A stretch of DNA of 64,000 nt from Bosea sp. Tri-49 (GCF_003952665.1 NZ_CP017946.1:4607001-4671000); one strand, 5' to 3'; shown: positions 17,401 to 25,582, counted from the first letter of the stretch. Numbers and translations are program-made. The notes: a model not told the origin generated them from the sequence alone.

Positions 17401-17998
17401 GCAGGGAATAATCCATGATCTCCTGGACGCCGGCCGGGTTCAGGATCGGCATCATCCGGTCGACCAGGACGAACTCGGTCTGGTGGGCGTTGGTCGAGGA
17501 TTCAGCCGTGTGGTCGTCGCCGAGCAGGCAGAGCACGCCGCCATGGCGCGAGGTGCCGGCCATGTTGCCGTGGCGGAAGACGTCGCCGGTGCGGTCGACG
17601 CCCGGGCCCTTGCCGTACCAGAGCGCGAAGACGCCGTCATATTTGCCCTCGCCGGAGAGCTCGGCCTGCTGCGTGCCCCAGATCGCGGTGGCGGCGAGGT
17701 CCTCGTTGAGGCCGGGCTGGAAGACGATGTTGGCGGGCTTCAGCTGCTTGCCAGCTCGGGCGAGCTGCTGGTCGAGCCCGCCGAGCGGCGAGCCGCGATA
17801 GCCGGAGACGAAGCCGGCGGTGTTGAGGCCCGCTTGCCGGTCGCGTTCATGCTGGACCAGCAGCATGCGGGCGATGGCCTGCGTGCCGGTCAGGAAAATC
17901 TGCTGCTTGGAGAGGTCATATTTGTCGTCGAGCGCGACCACTCTTAGGTCCGCCTCGCCCGTTGGGGCGCTCTGCGAAGTCTGCTGCGTACCGGCCAT
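14447..17998 (-). CDS. Indolepyruvate:ferredoxin oxidoreductase, fused alpha-beta form
   Basis: A 1183-residue protein that converts aryl-pyruvates (indolepyruvate, phenylpyruvate) to aryl-acetyl-CoA with reduction of ferredoxin. In order: an N-terminal pyrimidine-binding part, a TPP-binding part (CSGCPHNSST, then GDGTYTHSG near residue 509 with NDAV downstream), two Cys-rich cluster motifs (CEGCGDC near 648, and CNKDFSCVKGFC), the IorB-like gamma domain (VTGVGGTGVVT near 740) and a long C-terminal extension (DUF6537-like). The fused 1150-1200-residue form is usual in alphaproteobacteria. A GGGAGG site before 17998 fixes the start. An inverted repeat lies upstream at 18066-18088. Confidence 0.93.
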   Translation of the reverse strand: MAGTQQTSQSAPTGEADLRVVALDDKYDLSKQQIFLTGTQAIARMLLVQHERDRQAGLNTAGFVSGYRGSPLGGLDQQLARAGKQLKPANIVFQPGLNEDLAATAIWGTQQAELSGEGKYDGVFALWYGKGPGVDRTGDVFRHGNMAGTSRHGGVLCLLGDDHTAESSTNAHQTEFVLVDRMMPILNPAGVQEIMDYSLHGFALSRFAGVWVGLKCVKDNIESTASVNGSVDRVSIAIPDDFVMPPGGLSIRRELDFLDQEKRLHLYKRAAILAYLRANKLNQTILSGGASPRIGIITVGKSYLDVRQALEELGLDEVRANDLGIRLFKIACPWPLDPQELKDFAGGLDLVMVVEEKRSLIEVQLREELYGTAHQPMVIGKKDEQGEWLFPVHGALDPNDIAIALGARLLQYRDDPALRTRLEEIAAAQGRLAEAIEVAKRTPYFCSGCPHNSSTVVPEGSRAYAGIGCHYMVQWMDRDTAGFTQMGGEGANWVGEAPFSKRGHVFQNLGDGTYTHSGSLAIRWAVASGVNITYKLLYNDAVAMTGGQQAEGHLSPDQMARQVAAEGVSRIAVVSDDPDKYPAGTLWPPGTTLHHRDDLDAVQRELATASGVSLLLYDQTCATEKRRRRKRGAYPDPDKRIIVNELVCEGCGDCGVKSNCVSVQPLETEFGRKRQIDQSNCNKDFSCVKGFCPSFVTVHGARPKKAEPRTLDASALGASELPEPKVPTLDRNFAIVVTGVGGTGVVTIGAILGMAAHLEGKGCGMIDMAGLAQKGGAVFSHVRLAPTPDEIHAIRVAAGQADLVLGCDLTVTGSKKVLGAIRPGSAVVVNTAESMPGDFTRNADFSLPTERLKRAVLSAAGRDNTHLVDATAAATTFLGNAIAANMFMLGYAWQFGAVPLSRASLLRAIELNGEAVAMNKQAFELGCRAAHDPEALAATLAEAKAPTDARQISQSLDEIVARRVDFLTGYQNAAYAARYRDQVEKVRTKEAGIVPGQSTLAESVARYLFKLMAYKDEYEVARLYSDGAFRKQLAATFEMDSASGEPVRLEFHLAPPLLAKRDPNTGLPRKMSFGPWMMGAFGLLAKLKGLRGGAFDIFGYSEERRTERRLITDYEALVAEILGKLTPQNHALCVVLAAIPEKIRGFGHVKERHLTAAKAEEAELLKRLRDGSAEALAMPRAAE

Positions 17999-18065
17999 GG
18001 CCGACCTCCCGACGATCGCATATCCATCGACTATGGGACCGGTAGGGCCGGCCTCCAATCCGTTA

Positions 18066-18088
18066 TTATGTCAACAAGGCTGACATAA
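18066..18088. promoter_or_regulatory. Inverted repeat upstream of the indolepyruvate oxidoreductase gene
   Basis: TTATGTCA and TGACATAA form a perfect 8-bp inverted repeat with a 7-base spacer, 68 bases upstream of the oxidoreductase start. The size fits a dimeric HTH regulator. AT-rich arms in GC-rich DNA make chance less likely. The regulator is unknown. Confidence 0.45.
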
Positions 18089-18159
18089 CCGACGTGATAT
18101 CGTCAAATCACTCTGGGCTAATTCCAGACTGCTCGATAGCGCTGCGCCGCGATTTGGCC

Positions 18160-18228
18160 GCCTTTGCGGGCGATGCCGGCAGGGCCTCCGGTAGGAGATT
18201 GCAGGGTAGGCGCGCAAGGCGCGTTTTT
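18160..18228 (+). promoter_or_regulatory. Attenuator-like leader before the DUF1007/NicO genes
   Basis: CGCGC-AAG-GCGCG followed by TTTTT (18211-18228) is an intrinsic-terminator-like hairpin about 48 bases before the DUF1007 start. An upstream segment GCCTTTGCG (18160-18168) can instead pair with CGCAAGGC (18213-18220), with one bulged T, and would break the terminator. This is the layout of transcription attenuation. I see no known riboswitch core (no B12 box, no NiCo motif). The terminator stem is short. Confidence 0.4.
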
Positions 18229-18275
18229 GTATGAAGGCCCAGCCGGATTCGCCGCAGATTCGAGGAAATTGCCGC

Positions 18276-18926
18276 GTGCCGCGATACTCGATGCTTTTGA
18301 CGCTGTTCGCCGCTGCATTCGCCTGGCTCGGCCTCGCCTTGCCGGCGCTGGCGCATCCGCACGTCTTCGTGACGTCGCGCACCGAGATCCTCTACGGCAC
18401 CGACGGCGCGGTGAAGGCGCTGCGGCATCGCTGGAGCTTCGACGAGGCCTACTCGGCCTATATGGTCCAGGGCCTCGACAAGAACGGCGACGGCAAGCTG
18501 ACCTCGGACGAGCTCGCCGAGCTCGCCAAGGTGAACATGGAATCGCTGCCGGACGTCGGCTTCTTCACCATCGCCAAGGCGAATGGCAAGGTGCAGGAAT
18601 TCGGCACGCCGGGCGAAGCCTCGCTCGCCTATGAGAACAAGATCCTGACGCTGACCTATACGCTGCCGCTGAAGACCCCGGCGACGGCCAACCGCTCCTT
18701 CGGCATCGAGGTCGGTGACCCCACCTATTTCGTTGCCTTCGAGATCGGCGAGGAGGCCGATGCGGTGGCGGCCCGCGATGCGCCCAAGGGCTGCATCGTC
18801 CGGATCATGCGCCCGCCCAAGCTCGACGCGGCGACGCAGCAGCGCCTGGCGCAGGAGGACATCACCGCGACGCCGGACATGAGCGCCTATCAGGTCACCA
18901 CACGGGCGCTGGTGGCATGTCCCTGA
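18276..18926 (+). CDS. DUF1007 family periplasmic protein
   Basis: A 216-residue exported protein with a signal peptide ending at ALPALA before HPHVFVTSR. The mature N-terminus (HPH) and an EF-hand-like loop DKNGDGKLTSDE are typical of DUF1007, a family linked to nickel/cobalt transporters; metal binding by the HPH end is plausible. GTG at 18276 is taken as start; an ATG at 18291 (MLLTLF) is an equally good signal-peptide start, and an ATG at 18231 also exists. The 3' end overlaps the NicO-family gene by 10 bases, so the two are translationally coupled. Confidence 0.85.
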   Translation: MPRYSMLLTLFAAAFAWLGLALPALAHPHVFVTSRTEILYGTDGAVKALRHRWSFDEAYSAYMVQGLDKNGDGKLTSDELAELAKVNMESLPDVGFFTIAKANGKVQEFGTPGEASLAYENKILTLTYTLPLKTPATANRSFGIEVGDPTYFVAFEIGEEADAVAARDAPKGCIVRIMRPPKLDAATQQRLAQEDITATPDMSAYQVTTRALVACP

Positions 18927-19933
18927 GCGCCCCCGCCGCGCCGGGCCTGCCGCTCTGGCCGCGCCGGCTGCTGGTCGCATTGCTGGCGCTGGCTCTGGTC
19001 GCCGGCGCGCTCGGGCTGATCGCCTGGCTGGCCAGCCTCTATTTCCCGCCGCCGCCTCCGCCGCCGCGCAACCCGTTTGGCACGGCGCTGCCGCGCGAGG
19101 CGCTGCCGGCAACGACCGGCATCGGCGCGGTCATCCTCGCCTGGCAGTCGAGCTTCTATCGCGAGCTGACGGCGACGCTGAAGGCGATCGCGCAATCGCC
19201 GGCAGCACTCCCCGGCCTGCTTGGGCTCGCCTTCGCCTATGGCGTCTTCCACGCCGCCGGACCCGGCCATGGCAAGGCGGTGATCTCAGGCTACATTGTC
19301 GCCGATAATCGCAGCCTGAAGCGCGGGCTGGCGCTTAGTTTTGCCGCGGCAATCGTGCAGGCGCTGGTCGCGATCGGGCTGGTCGGCGCGCTGACGCTGG
19401 CATTGAACGCGACGGCCAAGACCATGGCCTCGACCACCTGGGTGATCGAGCAGGGCAGCTTTGCGCTGGTGGGGCTGGTGGGGCTCTTTGTGCTTTGGCG
19501 CAAGGCCGGCAACCTTGTCGCGCTCGGCGGCGGCGCGGCGCATGACCCCGCAACCTGCGACCATGTCCATATGCCCGGTGCCAATGAGGTCTCGCGCCTG
19601 CGCTCGTTCCGCGAGATGGCCGGCGTCGTGCTGGCGGCGGGCCTGCGGCCCTGTGCGGGCGCGCTGATCATCCTCGTCTTCGCCAATGCGCAGGGCCTGC
19701 TCTGGGCTGGCATTGCCGCGACCTTCGCCATGGCGCTCGGCACGGCGCTGACCACCGGGGCGCTGGCGGCGCTGGCGGTGTTCTTCAAATTCGCGGCTTT
19801 GCGCTTCGCCGGCGGCGGTTCACTCCGTGGAGCCCGGATCATCGCCGGGCTCGAAGTGCTGGCGGCCGCCTTCGTCGCGGTGCTGGGCGCGGCGCTGTTC
19901 TTCGGCCTGTGGGCCGCCGGGCAGGGGAGTTAG
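18917..19933 (+). CDS. NicO-family nickel/cobalt transporter
   Basis: A 338-residue inner-membrane protein with a first membrane segment (about 18-42), a Pro-rich linker (run of nine Pro), then about six segments. The motif HAAGPGHGKAV and the later RPCAGA are those of the NicO family (PF03824, RcnA-like). The loop DPATCDHVH is the His/Cys-containing loop. RcnA relatives export Ni/Co while others in the family take them up, so direction is open. It partners the DUF1007 protein upstream and lies near a cobalt-type nitrile hydratase operon. Confidence 0.87.
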   Translation: MSLSAPAAPGLPLWPRRLLVALLALALVAGALGLIAWLASLYFPPPPPPPRNPFGTALPREALPATTGIGAVILAWQSSFYRELTATLKAIAQSPAALPGLLGLAFAYGVFHAAGPGHGKAVISGYIVADNRSLKRGLALSFAAAIVQALVAIGLVGALTLALNATAKTMASTTWVIEQGSFALVGLVGLFVLWRKAGNLVALGGGAAHDPATCDHVHMPGANEVSRLRSFREMAGVVLAAGLRPCAGALIILVFANAQGLLWAGIAATFAMALGTALTTGALAALAVFFKFAALRFAGGGSLRGARIIAGLEVLAAAFVAVLGAALFFGLWAAGQGS

Positions 19934-19939
19934 CTCACC

Positions 19940-20030
19940 GTCATGCTCGCCCTTGTGGCGAGCATCCACGTCTTGAACACCGCATTCCAGGAAGTAAGAC
20001 GTGGATGGTCGGGACAAGCCCGACCATGAC
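19940..20030. repeat. Cloverleaf palindromic repeat, copy B
   Basis: Same element as 8517-8612, same orientation: framed by GTCATG and CATGAC, with CTCGCC/GGCGAG and TCGGG/CCCGA hairpins and the ATCCACGTC/GACGTGGAT stem. It lies between the convergent NicO and DUF6454 genes. Sequence differs from copy A mainly in the loop of the long-range stem. Confidence 0.85.
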
Positions 20031-20052
20031 GAAGAAGGCGTCCGAACCGGCT

Positions 20053-20985
20053 CTATTTCGCGGCTGCCTCGTAGACGAACAGGGTCGATTTATCGTCATC
20101 CGGCATGAAATAGGCGCGCACGCCTTCACCCGCTGGTTCGACCCAGAACGGGTTCTGCGTCATCGGCAGGCCGGACGGCGACCAGAGCTCGACCGGCATC
20201 TGGAAGACCGCGCGGTTGTCCTTGAGATCGACGATCTCGAAGCCGCCGAGCCGGAAAACCGGGCCGTCCTTGCTGGCGCGGTAGTTATTGAGGCCGGAGC
20301 AGAGCATCCGGCTCATGCCGATGAAATGGCAGTCCTGATAGTCGATATAGAGCGCCGGATTGGCGACGCGCAGCGTCTCGGGGGCAGCGGTGGCGTTGGT
20401 GATCTTGCCGTCGGCGCCGAGCGGCCAGGCATAGAAGCGCCGCGAGCCCCAGCTGACGCCGTGCAGCGACTTGCCGTCGGTGTTGTGGACGATGCCGCCG
20501 ACATGGTCCTTGAAGCGGAAGACTTCGGTCGCCTTCAGCGTCTCCGGATCGACCTTGTAGATGATCGACTGGCTGTTCGGCCGGTATTCCGCGACCGGCA
20601 CCCACAGATCCTTGCCGTCGAAATCGATGCCGCCGGGATGGTAGACCGAGCCCTCGCCGAGCGTGACGCTGGCCAGGAGCTTGCCCTGCGCATCGACCTT
20701 GAAGAGATGGCCGGCGCCCTCGCCGGTGTCGCGGTCATAGCCGTCCTTCGGCTCGGTATAGCGCGTCGTCGGCTTTTTGATCTCGACCGAGGAGATGAAG
20801 AAGGCGTCGCCGATCTTGACCATGCCCTGCGGATGGTGGGTCGGGAACTGCAGCTCGATCGCGGCCTTCTGCGTCCATTGCGTCGCGCGCGTCAGCTTCG
20901 GGAGTAGCGTGTTGAGCGTGGGGTCGGCGGCCTGCGCCGTCGTCGCCAGCGCCGTGGCGGCAAGCGCCATCACTGCGGTCTTCAT
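20053..20985 (-). CDS. DUF6454 family exported protein
   Basis: A 310-residue protein with a signal peptide (MKTAVMALAATALATTAQA) and a mature part that reads like a beta-propeller: repeated blades with HPQGMVKIGDAFFISS, YHPGGIDFDGKDLWVP and similar. It matches the DUF6454 family of unknown function. It is probably periplasmic. A GGAGGATCGCG site precedes the ATG. It follows the nitrile hydratase accessory gene by 78 bases on the same strand, so it may be the last gene of that operon, but functional linkage is not shown. Confidence 0.75.
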   Translation of the reverse strand: MKTAVMALAATALATTAQAADPTLNTLLPKLTRATQWTQKAAIELQFPTHHPQGMVKIGDAFFISSVEIKKPTTRYTEPKDGYDRDTGEGAGHLFKVDAQGKLLASVTLGEGSVYHPGGIDFDGKDLWVPVAEYRPNSQSIIYKVDPETLKATEVFRFKDHVGGIVHNTDGKSLHGVSWGSRRFYAWPLGADGKITNATAAPETLRVANPALYIDYQDCHFIGMSRMLCSGLNNYRASKDGPVFRLGGFEIVDLKDNRAVFQMPVELWSPSGLPMTQNPFWVEPAGEGVRAYFMPDDDKSTLFVYEAAAK

Positions 20986-21063
20986 CGCGATCCTCCATTG
21001 GCAGCCCAGTCGTCGGGCGTTGCCGGGATAGTCGCGCTTCGTGACGGCGCTGCAAAGCCTGGA

Positions 21064-21447
21064 TCAGCGCTGCGGGTCGTTCTCCAGCAGGATCGGCTTG
21101 CCATGCGGCGTTGCCTCGGCGGCGCGTTCCCAGGCGGCGGCGCGGGCATCGACGCTCGTCTGCGAGGCAAGGCCCTTTTCGATCAGCAGGTGCTCCAGCG
21201 CCTCGCACCAGCGCTCGTAATAGTCGGAGCCGTCGCGGCAGCCGCCATTGGCCAGGGCTTCGCGGATCTCGCCACCGAGTGCCTGCGCCCATTCATCGGC
21301 GCTGAAGATACCGCGATTCTGCAGAGCGACGACGAGGGCGAAGGCCTGCGCCTGCCAGGGCTCGGCGAAGACCGGGCCCTTGGCGTCGCGCGGGATCGGC
21401 GTGCCCGCCGCGAGCGCGTCAGCGAGTGCGGTGTCAGGCCGGCTCAA
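21064..21447 (-). CDS. Nitrile hydratase accessory protein (metallochaperone, P14K-like)
   Basis: A 127-residue protein homologous to the beta-subunit N-terminal half, as is usual for cobalt-type nitrile hydratase activators, which load cobalt into the alpha subunit. Motifs FAEPWQAQAFAL and YYERWCEALEHLL are characteristic. The start is a TTG at 21447, preceded by GGGAGAG at good distance and overlapping the beta-subunit stop by 14 bases; no ATG fits. It is the last of the nitrile hydratase genes. Confidence 0.88.
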   Translation of the reverse strand: MSRPDTALADALAAGTPIPRDAKGPVFAEPWQAQAFALVVALQNRGIFSADEWAQALGGEIREALANGGCRDGSDYYERWCEALEHLLIEKGLASQTSVDARAAAWERAAEATPHGKPILLENDPQR

Positions 21448-22093
21448 GGTAGCTCTCCCAGGCCTCGATGCTGACGGTCGCTGTCGGATCGGCGTCGCGG
21501 CCCCAGAGCTCTGGCCCGGTGAAGACGACGGTGTAGAGCCATTGCGCCATCTCGGGCGCACCATGGGCGCCGGTGTCGGGGAAGACATGGCAGCCGGTGA
21601 CCAGCTCGACGACGCCCTGCTTGCCGCGGGCATAGCGCGGCAGGCGGGTATGGTGCTGCGGATGCATCACGATGGTGCGGACCTTGTCGCCGACCTTGAA
21701 ACGGGCCGGGGCCGGCGCTTCGCGCTCATAGGGGAAGCCGCGGCGCAGGACGGTCGGAACCTCTTCGCCCTTCAGGACGCGCTTGGGCTCCCGGCGCGTG
21801 CTGCCGGCGACACCCGACGCCAGCTCCTCCTTGCTCAGGAAGCCCTGCTGGACCAGCACCTTGTCGAGCGCCGCCAGCCAGATCTGGTAGTAGCTCGACG
21901 ACAAGTATTGCGCCGGCGGCAGGCTCTCGCGCGCATGGCGGATGCCGTCGATCGTCCAGGCGCCCATCGCGCCGGCGGCGACGTTGATCGCCAGGACCTT
22001 CTTCTCCCAGTCGGCGTGGAAGATCGGCTCGTCCTTCTCCGGCACGACCGGGCCGAAGCCCATCTGGCCGCCGAGATCGTGGGCGCTGTTCAT
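21434..22093 (-). CDS. nthB: Nitrile hydratase beta subunit
   Basis: A 219-residue protein starting [16 protein letters not shown], the classical beta-subunit N-terminus. The C-terminal SH3-like domain (about 120-215) carries the [19 protein letters not shown] motif, whose Arg residues contact the modified Cys of the alpha subunit. It forms the heterodimeric hydratase with NthA, turning nitriles into amides in the cytoplasm. Its start overlaps the alpha-subunit stop by 4 bases, which ensures equal production. Confidence 0.95.
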   Translation of the reverse strand: MNSAHDLGGQMGFGPVVPEKDEPIFHADWEKKVLAINVAAGAMGAWTIDGIRHARESLPPAQYLSSSYYQIWLAALDKVLVQQGFLSKEELASGVAGSTRREPKRVLKGEEVPTVLRRGFPYEREAPAPARFKVGDKVRTIVMHPQHHTRLPRYARGKQGVVELVTGCHVFPDTGAHGAPEMAQWLYTVVFTGPELWGRDADPTATVSIEAWESYLEPA

Positions 22094-22722
22094 GGCCTGT
22101 CCTCCGGGGAGGGTAGGCCGACGCCGATCATCGAGTCCCGGTTGACGATGGATGCGAGCTCGTCCTCGCTCCAGCCTTCGGTGCCTTCAGGCCGCATGGG
22201 AATGACGATGAAACGTGTCTCGGCGGTCGAGTCCCAGACGCGGATGCGCTGGCCTGCCGGCAGGCTCACGCCGAAATCGGCGAGGGTGCCGCGCGGGTCG
22301 ATCACTGCCTTGGCGCGATAGGGCGGCGATTTGTACCAGACCGGCGGCAGTCCCAGCACCGGCCACGGATAGCAGGAGCACAGGGTGCAGACGATGAGGT
22401 TGTGCTCCTCCGGTGTGTTGAAGCAGGCGACGATGTGCTCGCCGCCGCGCCCGCCATAGCCGAGCTCGGCGACGGCGGCGGTGCCGTCCGCCTTCAGGCG
22501 CGCGGCATAGGCCGGATCGCTCCAGGCCTTGGCGACGACACGGGCGCCGTTGCGCGGGCCGATCTTGGTCTCATAGGTGTCGATGATCGCGTCGAGCGCG
22601 CTGGGATCGACATAGCCCTTCTCGACCATCAGCGATTCCAGCGCCTTCACCCGCGCTTCGATCGGGGTGAAGTGGTTGTCGTGCTCGTGGTCATGATGGT
22701 GGTGATGGTCGTGGCCGCTCAT
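22090..22722 (-). CDS. nthA: Nitrile hydratase alpha subunit, cobalt type
   Basis: A 210-residue catalytic subunit. The metal site CTLCSC is at 112-117; Thr at the second position marks the cobalt type (iron types have Ser), and two of the Cys are normally oxidised to sulfinic and sulfenic acid. The N-terminus is unusually His-rich, with nine His in the first 17 residues ([15 protein letters not shown]), which may bind cobalt. The order alpha-beta-accessory is common for nitrile hydratases, and the amidase gene lies 13 bases upstream. Confidence 0.96.
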   Translation of the reverse strand: MSGHDHHHHHDHEHDNHFTPIEARVKALESLMVEKGYVDPSALDAIIDTYETKIGPRNGARVVAKAWSDPAYAARLKADGTAAVAELGYGGRGGEHIVACFNTPEEHNLIVCTLCSCYPWPVLGLPPVWYKSPPYRAKAVIDPRGTLADFGVSLPAGQRIRVWDSTAETRFIVIPMRPEGTEGWSEDELASIVNRDSMIGVGLPSPEDRP

Positions 22723-22735
22723 CGCGCCCTCCTCG

Positions 22736-23932
22736 TCATGCCAGCCTGATCCGCGCCGCCCGCTCGAACTTCACCGCGAAGGCAGCGAGCGACTTGTCGG
22801 AGCCCTTCGGCCCGATCAGCGACAAGCCCAGCGGGGCGTCGTCGCGATGGGCGACAGGGATCGAAATCTGCGGGAAGCCGGAGAGCCCCGCAAGACAGAG
22901 CAGGCGCAAGGCACGGTTGCGGAAATCCTCGAGCTCCGGCTCGCCGGCGCTGACCAGCGGCGCGACATCGGGCACGGTCGGCAGCATCAGCACACCGTCC
23001 TTGCCGAGCAACTTGGCGAGCTTCGCCCGGAAAGCCTTGCGCACGCTGTCGCCGCGGGCGACCTCCGCATCGCTGACCGCCTTGCCGAAGGCGAAGCGCT
23101 CAGCGACGCCGGGGCCGAGCGGCATGGCATGACGCTCGATCATTGCGCCGTCCGCCTCCCAGCCCTCGCGCCCCTGGATCCAGCGGAAGGCCCAATAGAG
23201 CGCGTCCATGTCGCTGACGGCGCGCACCACCTCGGGCTGGCCGAGGATCGGCACGATGCGCTGCACGACATTGCGCAGGATGCGCTCGGCCTCGGGCACG
23301 GCCTGGGCGAAGAGGTCGTCGGCGAGCAGGAGGCGCGGCGTCTCCGGCAGCGTCACCCGGTCCTTGCCGAGAACGGCATTTGCTGCACGCGCAAAGACCT
23401 CGCCGTCCCGGGCGAAGAAGCCGGCGGTGTCGAGGCTCTCCGCCAGCGGCCAGGCGCGCTTCAGCGAGAGCCGGCCATGCGTCGGGCGGATGCCGAACAG
23501 CCCGCCATAGCTTGCCGGCGCGCGGACCGAGCCGCCGGTGTCGGAGCCGAGGCCGATATCGGCGAGCCGGCCGGCGACCGCCGCCATCGAGCCGGACGAC
23601 GAGCCGCCGGTGATACGGTCAGGCGCCGCCGGATTCACGGGTGAGCCGAAATGGGCGTTCTTGCCGTTGAGCGAGAAGGCGAGCTCGTCGGTATGGGTCT
23701 TGCCGACGAAGCGGGCTCCGGCCTCCAGGAAGGCCTTCACGATCGGCGCGGTCTTCGTCTTGATCCCCGACAGCGCCAGCACGGTCGGCGAGCCCGCGCC
23801 GGTCGGATAGCCCTTGACGTCGAACAGGTCCTTGACCGCGAGCGTCAGCCCGGAGAGCGGGCCGGAGGAGGCATGCTTCACCGGCGCGTCCGGATAAGGC
23901 ACGAAGCAGCGGAACGGGTCGTTCTCGATCAT
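22736..23932 (-). CDS. Amidase (amidase signature family)
   Basis: A 398-residue amidase signature enzyme. Catalytic Lys34 (AVKDLFD), the cis-Ser in GGSSSGS (about 111-113) and the nucleophile Ser135 in GSDTGGSVR form the Ser-cisSer-Lys triad. It would hydrolyse the amide made by the nitrile hydratase to the acid and ammonia. It is shorter than most family members (450-500) and ends soon after the catalytic domain. It lies between the GGT-like gene (27 bases) and nthA (13 bases). Substrate could be an aryl- or alkyl-acetamide. Confidence 0.92.
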   Translation of the reverse strand: MIENDPFRCFVPYPDAPVKHASSGPLSGLTLAVKDLFDVKGYPTGAGSPTVLALSGIKTKTAPIVKAFLEAGARFVGKTHTDELAFSLNGKNAHFGSPVNPAAPDRITGGSSSGSMAAVAGRLADIGLGSDTGGSVRAPASYGGLFGIRPTHGRLSLKRAWPLAESLDTAGFFARDGEVFARAANAVLGKDRVTLPETPRLLLADDLFAQAVPEAERILRNVVQRIVPILGQPEVVRAVSDMDALYWAFRWIQGREGWEADGAMIERHAMPLGPGVAERFAFGKAVSDAEVARGDSVRKAFRAKLAKLLGKDGVLMLPTVPDVAPLVSAGEPELEDFRNRALRLLCLAGLSGFPQISIPVAHRDDAPLGLSLIGPKGSDKSLAAFAVKFERAARIRLA

Positions 23933-23959
23933 GTGTTCTCAGATCCCCCCAGATCCCAA

Positions 23960-25582
23960 TCAGATGCCGCGGGCGTCGCCGTCCGAGCGCGGATCATGCG
24001 TCGCCTCGACATGTCCCTTCTGGTGCTTCACCAGCATGCCGGCATGGCCGAACTGGTCGGAATAGGCCTCGCTGTATTCTTCGACCGGGTGTCCGGCGGC
24101 GGTGAGCCGTGCCAGCAGCATCGGGTCGAAGCGGTTCTCCAGCTTGAGCGAGATCGAGCCCGCGCCCCAGGTGCGGCCGAAGAGCCAGCGCGGCGCGTCG
24201 ACCGCATCGGCCACACCTTGGCCAAAACGATAGCGCGACAGGATCTGCGCCTGGAACTGCGGCTGGCCGTCGCCGCCCATCGCGCCATAGCTCACGATCC
24301 GGCCGTCGTCGAAGCGGGCGAGCGGCGGGTTGAGCGTGTGGAATGGCTTGCGGCCGGGCGTCAGCGGGTTCAGTGCCTTGGCATCGAGCGAGAAGGAGAC
24401 GCCGCGATTCTGCCAGTTGACGCCGGTCTTCGGCAGGATGCAGCCGGAGCCGTATTCCCAGTAGAGCGACTGGATATAGGACACCGCGAGGCCGGAGCCG
24501 TCGATCGCGCCCATCCAGATCGTGTCGCCCTCGCCGGGTCGGAACGGCCAGCTCGCGGCACGTTTGCGGTCGATCTTCGCGGCTTCGCGTTCCAGGGCGG
24601 TGTCTGTGAGGAGGCTCGCCGCGTCGATCGTCATGAAGGCCGGGTCGGTGACGACCTTGTCGCGGATGGCGAGCGCCCGCTTCACAGCCTCGACCAGCCC
24701 GTGATGGTGGTCGAAGCTCTCCGGCCGGGTGACGCCGAGCTTCTCGAAAATGCCGAGGATCATCAGGGCGGTGAGCCCCTGCGTCGGCGGCGGGAAATTG
24801 TAGACGGTGAGCCCCGGCAGCTTCAGCGACAGCGCCTGGACGGGCCGGGCGCGGAAGGCTTCGAGATCGGCGCGGGTGATGGGTGCGCCGAGGCGGCCCA
24901 GATCCTCGGCGAGCTCGCGGCCAATGTCGCCGCGATAGAAATCGTCGAGCCCGGCATGGGAAAGCTGCTCCAGCGTCTCCCCGAGCGCTGTGGCTTTTCG
25001 TCTGTCGCCGGCCTTGGGCCGCTTGCCGCCGGGCCAGAAGAACTCGCTGAAGCCGGGCGCAGCCTTCACCGCATCGACTTCCTGCGGCCAGGTGCGCAGC
25101 TCGGACTCCGAGATGTCGTAGCCCTCGGCGCAATGGCGGATGGCATCGGCGAGCAGGTCCTTCAGCGGCAGCCTGCCGCCGAGGCTGTTCGACAGTGCTA
25201 GCGCTGCCTGCCAGCCGCCGATCGCGCCGGCGACGGTGATCGCCGCGTCCGGGCCACGCGCCGGCAGCGTGTCGTGGCCCTTCTCGCGATAGCGCTCGAT
25301 CGTCGCGAGGCTGCCCGCCGGGCCGCAGGCCTCGATGGCGTGGACCTTGCCGCCGGGCTCGTGCACCAGCCAGAAGCCGTCGCCGCCGATCGCGTTCATG
25401 TGCGGGTAGACGACGGCGATCGTCGCGGCCATGGCGACCATCGCCTCGATCGCGTTGCCGCCCTCGGTCAGGATGGCGCGGCCGGCTTCCGAGGCGAGGC
25501 GATGGGGCGCCGCAACGGCGGCCGAGTTGAAAACCGGAGAATCGGGCATCAGGTTCTTTTCGTTTGGGGCAGGCGTGACCAT
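23960..25582 (-). CDS. Gamma-glutamyltransferase family protein
   Basis: A 540-residue Ntn-hydrolase of the GGT family, which self-cleaves at a Thr that becomes the nucleophile. By alignment the Thr is residue 354 in GDTIWMGAID, where canonical GGT has TTH; here the second Thr and His are Ile and Trp, so activity may differ. The family also contains cephalosporin acylases and other amide hydrolases. No signal peptide is seen, so it is cytoplasmic. It begins the nitrile hydratase operon. The start may be 25582 or the ATG at 25549. Confidence 0.85.
   Translation of the reverse strand: MVTPAPNEKNLMPDSPVFNSAAVAAPHRLASEAGRAILTEGGNAIEAMVAMAATIAVVYPHMNAIGGDGFWLVHEPGGKVHAIEACGPAGSLATIERYREKGHDTLPARGPDAAITVAGAIGGWQAALALSNSLGGRLPLKDLLADAIRHCAEGYDISESELRTWPQEVDAVKAAPGFSEFFWPGGKRPKAGDRRKATALGETLEQLSHAGLDDFYRGDIGRELAEDLGRLGAPITRADLEAFRARPVQALSLKLPGLTVYNFPPPTQGLTALMILGIFEKLGVTRPESFDHHHGLVEAVKRALAIRDKVVTDPAFMTIDAASLLTDTALEREAAKIDRKRAASWPFRPGEGDTIWMGAIDGSGLAVSYIQSLYWEYGSGCILPKTGVNWQNRGVSFSLDAKALNPLTPGRKPFHTLNPPLARFDDGRIVSYGAMGGDGQPQFQAQILSRYRFGQGVADAVDAPRWLFGRTWGAGSISLKLENRFDPMLLARLTAAGHPVEEYSEAYSDQFGHAGMLVKHQKGHVEATHDPRSDGDARGI

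Noticed and set aside
18060..18230. Cobalamin or NiCo riboswitch before the DUF1007 gene
   Set aside because: No B12 box or NiCo core motif is present; only the attenuator-like hairpins could be supported.
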